This document shows positions 18,341-24,271 of a stretch of 24,271 nt of DNA, piece after piece. Made by a program: the position numbers and the translations under genes. The number at the start of each line of letters is the position of its first letter. Position 1 is the first letter of the stretch. This DNA is from Ichthyosporea sp. XGB-2017a (taxonomy: Eukaryota > Opisthokonta > Ichthyosporea): positions 127,316 through 151,586 of the forward strand of contig PDIM01000070.1 in NCBI GenBank assembly GCA_002811675.1. The letters run 5' to 3'. A model generated the notes under the pieces. The model did not search any database and had not been told where the DNA came from. It saw only the letters and a program-made list of their open reading frames with translations.

Positions 18341-19459
18341 TTAGATAATCCTGGGAGAAATTTGCGTGCCAATGCGGCTATTCTTTGGGAAAATGGTTGT
18401 TGCCCCTGAGCATAAATCATTCTTGCTATTGCAATTGATATTTCTCCTCCCGCCACTCGCTTTTTCCATGGAGTTCAGGTCCTTATTCATTCGAAACTGA
18501 GTGGCTATGCTGTTATTAAGCATCCTTTCAGAATAATAAAACTTGTCTTTGTTGCAGGAGAATGTTTTGTTATCAAGGCCATTCACTATCCCTCCATTCC
18601 TCTGCAAAACGATATTTTCTGCGTTCGTGTCTGACAACCGACCGACCCTGTCATCTGGTCCCGTTGACATATTATCCGAGTTCAGATCCAAAGGAGAAGA
18701 CAATGTCTTTTGGTGCTTCACTTTCCTCCCCCTTTGTCCCGGCAACATTAATGACGAGGCTTCTACATCATTGACAAAAGTGAGTTTTGATTGTGATAAC
18801 CCGCCCATTTTGAACACAATTTCATCATCCGATGCCATGAGACTCTCTTCATCAAGAAACTCATTTCCATTTTCATCCGACCACTCGTCTTCATGACAGG
18901 ACGAGGCGTAGGAAGAAGCACAAGTTGAAAAGCTGTCACTCCCATGCCTGTGATAGCTTTCATAAGGACGCGGAGGACTCACGGGCGACCCTTTGTTCCT
19001 GTTGTCCACACCTGCAGTACTAACACCGGCCCCACAAATTCTTATTTCCAGAAGCGTTGACCCAGACCCGTTCCCCATTCCCGAAGAGCCCACTGAGGAC
19101 AGCGAGCACAGAGAAGAAGAAGAAGAAGACATCCCCAGCTTCTTTTTAAGATTATCTCTGTACTGCTGTTTTCTTTGATCATGCCCGTCCCCAAGCCCGC
19201 TCAATGATGACAGCGACGGGGACCCAGTCAACTCTCCACCACTCTCCACGCACAAAAGGTCCACGTCACTCGCCCCATTGCTCCCCAAACTCAGTGTGCT
19301 CCCTGTGCTGAATTGCCTCTCCAACAAAAGCTGCTGATCATGACTTCGATGCTGCTTCTGTTTCTGCTCCTTTTCCTGTACGAGGAAAGAGAAGAGCCTT
19401 GTTAACCCAAGCACATGAAGAATCTTCTTCAATAAGATCACTAGCCTTCGAAAGCTCAT
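18341..19459 (-). CDS. Unrecognised 372-residue Ser-rich acidic protein
   Basis: This minus-strand frame of 372 codons has a proper downstream poly(A) signal. I do not recognise it. The N-terminus is a basic-hydrophobic helix (residues 1-28, FRRLVILLKKILHVLG then LFSFLV), which could be a membrane anchor or targeting segment. It is followed by a Gln/Lys stretch and then a long Ser/Gly/Asn-rich region with acidic clusters (SCHEDEWSDENGNEFLDEES) and a poly-Ser tract. No catalytic motif is visible. DNA for residues 7-28 could instead be a 66-nt in-frame intron (see findings). In that case the hydrophobic helix would disappear and the protein would be wholly hydrophilic. The upstream DNA carries paired CCAAT boxes and an E-box. 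Confidence 0.6.
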   Translation of the reverse strand: MSFRRLVILLKKILHVLGLTRLFSFLVQEKEQKQKQHRSHDQQLLLERQFSTGSTLSLGSNGASDVDLLCVESGGELTGSPSLSSLSGLGDGHDQRKQQYRDNLKKKLGMSSSSSSLCSLSSVGSSGMGNGSGSTLLEIRICGAGVSTAGVDNRNKGSPVSPPRPYESYHRHGSDSFSTCASSYASSCHEDEWSDENGNEFLDEESLMASDDEIVFKMGGLSQSKLTFVNDVEASSLMLPGQRGRKVKHQKTLSSPLDLNSDNMSTGPDDRVGRLSDTNAENIVLQRNGGIVNGLDNKTFSCNKDKFYYSERMLNNSIATQFRMNKDLNSMEKASGGRRNINCNSKNDLCSGATTIFPKNSRIGTQISPRII

Positions 19460-19769
19460 TCTTCTTTTCTTTCTATATCTAGCACCCTTTCACACACCCC
19501 TGTTCTATATTTTCCTCCAAAATCTAATTCCAGTTTATAAATCCAAAGCGAAGAAGATAATCAAAAATTTTAGGGAAAAAGTCTTGCCAATACATTTTTT
19601 GACCATTAAAGAAGCAGTCGGATAATTTTCAGAACACAAACTGAAACTCCCAAAAGACTCTTCTTTTTAATTTTTTTTTTTGTCAAAATTTATTCCATAT
19701 TTGACTGTTGCATTATTTTAATATTCCGCTAAATTAATCGGAAAATTAAACACAGAGTCTTTTTCTCTC

Positions 19770-19900
19770 AAGTATCGCGAAAAGTACTTATATAGTATAA
19801 CCCTAGGAAAGTAGCCTATTTATCCGCTCGCTGATTGGTCCACCCATGGAGCAAAATCTTTTATCAACCCTGTGATTGGCTCCCTTCACACGTGAAAATC
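19770..19900 (-). promoter_or_regulatory. Promoter-like element cluster upstream of the 372-residue gene
   Basis: Reading toward the gene on the minus strand: an E-box CACGTG (19889-19894), two CCAAT boxes (19875-19879 and 19834-19838, 41 bp apart), a TAGGGTTATA box (19796-19805) and TTTTCGCG (19776-19783, resembling E2F/SBF-type sites). The E-box then CCAAT-pair order matches that in front of TANGO2. The distance to the ATG (about 315-435 bp) suits a promoter. Confidence 0.5.
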
Positions 19901-21216
19901 TCCATTAGCGTCTAAAGCAAAAAATATCACACTTGTGGCCTGCTGAAATCCAGAAAAGGAGGGCGTTGCTCGGTTGCTAAGCTAATCTTGAATTGATGGA
20001 CCATGCAAATATATCTTACAATTTGATAATTATCGTCAATCTAAACAAGCTGTGAGATTGACAAACCACTTCTTTAATATATATTTCCATCTTATAAGGA
20101 AGGCACTTTTCTTCTATATCAAGCGCTAAAGCCCCGTTCTTTCTCGACGTTTGTGAGAAAATCGCAGAAGAGAAAGTTGTCCGATTGTCTCTATAATTAT
20201 TCAATTATGTTATGCTGCATATGTCAGGCTATATTTATTTAGTGGAGTTCATAATATTCAGGACTGGTTTACCTCCATGCTGTAATTATGCAGTTTCCAC
20301 AAAACTACTGTAATACATAGTACAGATAGACAATAAACGTATAGCTATAATTATATTGTTTGCATGTACATGAACATGTGAAGAATTATGATTGATCCCG
20401 TTGCAGGTACTGTCGATTATGATAACATCAAGGACGACGTCAGTGAAAGTCACTTGTGATTATTATTTTGCTCAATGGCAAGCGAAGAAAAACATGGGTA
20501 ACTCTCAGGTTCTCAACTACTGCTCGTCATCATGCTTTTGCAACATATAGTGTACATGTTTCAGTCGAAGCTTGTGGATTTCGTTCTGTTAATTAGTCGG
20601 AGAAAAGGGTGGTCGCTGTGGCTATATTGTAGAAGAGTGGAGAAGTCAAGATAAAAGCTTGGAAATCAAGTCCGTCTTTATTTGGATAAAAGAGCTGCCA
20701 TTTCTAATTCTTCAATGCGGTTCAGCGAGTACTACGACAGAGGTCGAGGGTCGGTTAATGAGGCCACATCGTTTTAAAAATAAATAAAAGCCCATTTTTA
20801 ATTTTTAACGCACAACCTGCGCTATTTTGTCATTCTATTGTGCACACACTTAAAGTCACAGAATCTAAAGAGCGCGGAAAGCCCTATTTTTGGAACGTGG
20901 CTTTGCTTCGAAACTCGAGCGCATCATAGTTTTATCTCCTGCCATCTGTGTGGAGAACAAAGAGAAGCCTATTTGGGGAAGAAACCCTGATGATTTGCTT
21001 CTAAACTTTATCATGTATACAAAAGTTTTTCAAAACTGGGCATTGCAAGCAGCAAGCTTTTATATCTTCATCATAGGCCAAACTATCAATGAGCTTGTAA
21101 TCCGTTGTTATTTACGGTTCTGTGCAAAGAGGGGATCTTCCCTTTCCAATATGTCCGTGTCTGCTAAACGCGAGCATCGCTATAACCCGAAATTTCATAT
21201 GAGCTTTCAGCGCGTG
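19901..21216. other. Gap between the 372-residue gene promoter and the Gyp7-like 3' end
   Basis: No gene is securely supported in this stretch. A plus-strand frame without an ATG start runs from 20890 to 21225 (111 codons, with a hydrophobic patch NWALQAASFYIFIIG). It ends a few bases beyond the convergent Gyp7-like stop; I cannot link it to a family. Farther left, a short ATG frame at 20475 is followed by GTAAC and later a TTTCAG, but no convincing spliced product emerges. A double plus-strand AATAAATAAA near 20780 hints at a transcript end. The rest is AT-rich spacer. Confidence 0.4.
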
Positions 21217-21222
21217 TTTATT
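21217..21222 (-). terminator. AATAAA overlapping the Gyp7-like stop codon
   Basis: On the minus strand the last codons read GCT AAA TAA ACA, so an AATAAA hexamer spans the stop. If used as the poly(A) signal, the 3' UTR would be only about 10-30 nt. A further minus-strand AATAAA lies at 20677-20682. Confidence 0.35.
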
Positions 21223-24155
21223 TAGCGGATCCATTACTAGCAAAAGTGTCCACAGCTGATGAGGACGTGGTGGGCTCAAGTTCGGACGACGGAGGCGCTG
21301 GGTCTTTAGTAGCTCTTCCCCTCTTATTGCCGCTACTTTCAGTAGTTTTAACGTTGCCCTTTATGCCATGGACACATACGTGTTCTTCTTCGTCTCTACT
21401 TTGCAAATATGGTTTAGATTCAGCTGCAGACTTTGATCCCACATTGTTGTACTTGTAAGGCCGCAATAGCGGTCTGAGCTCATCGGTGCAATCCATTTTA
21501 CCGAGCTTGTAAACAAGGAGCTCTGCTTTGCGCAAGCAGTTTTCCAAGCCTATATCACCAGAGAGATCATTAATAAACTGTGTTGTTTCTGTTAGCAAAC
21601 TGTTTTTTTTTGAAAACTTATAGACAAAAAATAACATAAGCGGACTACTTTACCTTGAGAATATCATCAAACTCCATATTCCGGTTATAAATGACAGATT
21701 TATACGTATCGAGCACTGCAAGCGAAACAAACAAAGGAAAATTATACGACAAATGCTCTGAAAAAAATGCTTCCCACAATCGAATAACATCTTCAAACTC
21801 GAATTCCCTTTTGAAATTTATGAGTAACCAACGAAAACAAAAAAACAGATTGAGCCCCTCGTGCTTTTCCAAATATTTGAAAAGTCTAGGATCCATAACA
21901 CGAATCAGTTCCCGTAAATTATTAAGATGAGAATGCATTCCATTCTGATCCACAGCAAAGTTATTTTCCATCCGTTCCATGTAGTTGGCAAAGCACCAAA
22001 AGCTCTCCACTTCATCGCCCTCCATGATATACAAAATAGGAGACAGTAAGTCACTCATTCCTTGAACATAACCCAAATCAAAATTGAAGAAGCTGTACGT
22101 AAACAATATCTCAAAGAGCAAAATCACGTTCTTATTGGGTTCACCCCCCTCTCCATCACCGTCTTCAAAAAACGGATGGCTGCGGTCTGTACGGACAACA
22201 TCCTTTTCGATTCGATGTTTGAACTCTTTAAATTTGGAAAACCGGGACATTTGCTTCTTTGATACCGACTGCCATTGTGTTTTTAAAATAATATACTCTT
22301 GCTCTTTTTGCCTTTGAATTTGTTCCTTTTCCGCAAAAGACGCATTGTACGGATAAAATCCGAGAAGATACTTCCATCCTTCCTTTCGAATTTCTTTATC
22401 CATTCCTCCAAAAAACACGCGCTGTCTGAACAATTTTTCTTTGATCATTCTGCCCGTCTCTGGATCAAAGAAAGAATTGAACTCAAGAGCCCCAACTGGC
22501 ATTCGTTGCTGTTTAGACAGAATATCTTCTCCGGGAGATGGTGATGCGCCAACACTACCTGTCCCCAAATCAATATCAGTCTTTGTGGGACCTGAACGAG
22601 GGCAAGGACTCGTCTTTTGCGACGAGACAATCTCAAATGTACCCAATCCTGTACTGGTCTCCTCTTCATTGTCCAAAACATGCTCATCAGCAGGTGTATA
22701 CGATTCTCTTCGCATCATACTTTTCAGAGTTTGAGTATTAAGAAACATTGCTCCGGGACGAGACTCTTTCAGTTCCACGCTAAATGACCCGTCATCACTC
22801 TCATTATCACCGCTATGATCGACATATCCTGCACCAGCACGCCCTGACCCAGAGCCAATAGCCTCCTTTAATAGCTTTCCAAACCCAGTTCCTTTTGCTG
22901 TCGCTTTCGCAGCGGCCCTTGTCACTTTTGAGAACCCTTCCATGAAATTCCACTGCAAGCTTTCTTTGACATCATAAAGTAGCCCGGTAACAGGTTGTGG
23001 ATCCTCTTGTTCCCCCCCTGCACCACGACCACCGCCCGATGTAGATGGAGAGGGCCCCGCCCCAATTTCCAATTGCTGAAAACTCCTTCCCATTTTATCG
23101 TACTCATTTACCAAATAAAGATTAGGATCCCCGCCTTTTCCTTTCACTCCAATCCCATTCCTATCACCGCCTTCCCATTCACTATCACTGCCACCACCAC
23201 TCCCATCATTAGCAGTAGCCGTAGACACATAAACTACATCAGACAGATATTCAATAAGCTCATTTACAGCCCCAAGCCCACCTTCGTGGAAGTAGAGCGG
23301 GGATAAAGTCACCCCATCTCGCAATGTGAACACTACATGCGTCCAACCCATTTTGGGAACTACTTTGCGGAAGGATTTCAATTCACACAGAGGCACATTG
23401 ATGGCGTACCCCGCAGCATCCACACAGCCGGTGCTAGCACTACCATTGCTTTTGTTGATTGATTTCCCCGCATCTCCACTCACCCCTTGAGGGTTAGTAC
23501 TCTTCTCCACCGACACGAAGGCATCCTCTCCATCCCCCCCATCCTCTTCCTCCTTCACGACTTTCGCACTGCTTTTCCCTACTCTCCTAGTGCCATCTCT
23601 TTCCCCACAACGCCCCTGCTCATTATTCCCTCGCCCCCCATGTTTCACATCCACCTCGCTATAACAGCAATTCTCCCACTCCCCTTCCTCCCCATCCGCC
23701 TCTTCTCCCCCCATTTCCCTAAGTGGCACCACCGTCAGCTTTTTCGTCCTCTCCAACACATACGGAAGCCAATTCAAACACACTACCCCTTTGTGCGACT
23801 CCACCAGCGCAAGTCTTCCTGGTATCTGGTCCCTGCTGCGCGAAGTCGGATGGACATACACGTTATGCTTCATAAAAAGAAGACTCAATTGAGACGCGTC
23901 CTACAACGAAGAAAAAAAAAAGAGGGGCAATCAAAACAAAATTGAATTCAAAGAGGTGAGTATTAACTTGACTGCCGTGAAGGAATTCCTTTTACATCTC
24001 TTGCAGTTTACCTTTAGCAGTACTTCATGCCCAGAGTGTCTTCTCCCGTATTTTTGTTCCCGCCCATCTACTACACCATTACAAGTTGCCTGTCTTGCCC
24101 CAGTCGAGGACAACAGTTCGTCCCCATCCCTGGCCGACGACGTTGGCGTAGCCAT
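21218..24155 (-). CDS. GYP7: Gyp7/TBC1D15-like Rab GTPase-activating protein, three exons
   Basis: Exons 24155-24012, 23900-21654 and 21577-21218 (minus strand) are all joined in phase 0, giving 916 residues. The last acceptor was placed by homology after a TTTGCTAAC branch site. Residues about 45-275 form the Gyp7-type N-terminal domain (VLLKDASQLSLLFMKHNVY, IPGRLALVE, MGWTHVVFTLRDG), interrupted by a Gly/Glu-rich insert (about 110-215). After the conserved FMEGFSKVTRA segment comes a disordered stretch. The TBC domain (about 540-795) has the arginine finger in IEKDVVRTDR (Arg618) and the glutamine finger in YVQG (Gln661), so it should be catalytically competent. Family members stimulate GTP hydrolysis by Ypt7/Rab7-type GTPases on late endosomes, vacuoles or mitochondria contact sites. 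A short helical tail follows the domain. Confidence 0.93.
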
Positions 24156-24271
24156 CTTTAATTTTTTTTTTTTTGCAAATTCAGAAAACGCAACTATAAA
24201 AATAAACAAACAAACAAAACAAAAAAATCAATACAAAAACTTTAAAATCCCCTGCAAAGAAAAGAAAAACA
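24156..24271. other. Upstream edge of the Gyp7-like gene
   Basis: This A-rich DNA (plus strand) includes a near-continuous T/A tract at about 24160-24175, next to the start codon. It is presumably leader and promoter, cut by the window edge. Confidence 0.4.

Overview
This is nuclear DNA from a eukaryote with short spliceosomal introns. I place 18 introns, 62 to 116 nt long, mostly with GTAAGT-like donors and, where visible, branch sites resembling (T)GCTAAC. The window reads best as a zoosporic, early-diverging (chytrid-like) fungus. Pointers are a PCL/PHO80-type cyclin, Gyp7-like, SNX4-like and ELOF1/Elf1 proteins, and TBCCD1, a centriole/cilium-associated protein that higher fungi lack. Another compact protist genome is not excluded. 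I see no virus-like element or transposon.

Layout, left to right. About 2.7 kb of AT-rich, CCAAT-rich DNA without a gene precedes a two-exon cyclin gene (2691-3778). After a 1.3 kb gap whose right part is a motif-dense promoter comes a five-exon TANGO2 gene (5152-6323). It converges, stop against stop, with a three-exon ARV1 gene on the minus strand (7231-6329). ARV1 shares a 354-bp divergent promoter with a five-exon TBCCD1 gene (7586-9928), which in turn converges with a single-exon FYVE-finger gene (10780-9992). A three-exon ELOF1 gene (12250-11820, minus) is split into exons too small to show as open frames. It is divergent to a four-exon PX/BAR sorting nexin gene (13010-14593). A T64 homopolymer region follows, then an unrecognised 810-residue Ser/Arg/Thr-rich protein gene (15579-18011). 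This converges with an unrecognised 372-residue Ser-rich protein gene (19459-18341). Last is a three-exon Gyp7/TBC1D15-like Rab-GAP gene (24155-21218, minus).

Functionally, six of the ten genes (TANGO2, ARV1, TBCCD1, FYVE, SNX4-like, Gyp7-like) belong to endomembrane, Golgi, endosome or lipid-transport biology. Whether this is chance or real clustering cannot be judged from one window. The TANGO2 promoter and the region upstream of the 372-residue gene share an E-box plus paired CCAAT-box arrangement. Telomere-repeat-like (TTAGGG) motifs occur in the TANGO2 and ARV1/TBCCD1 promoters.
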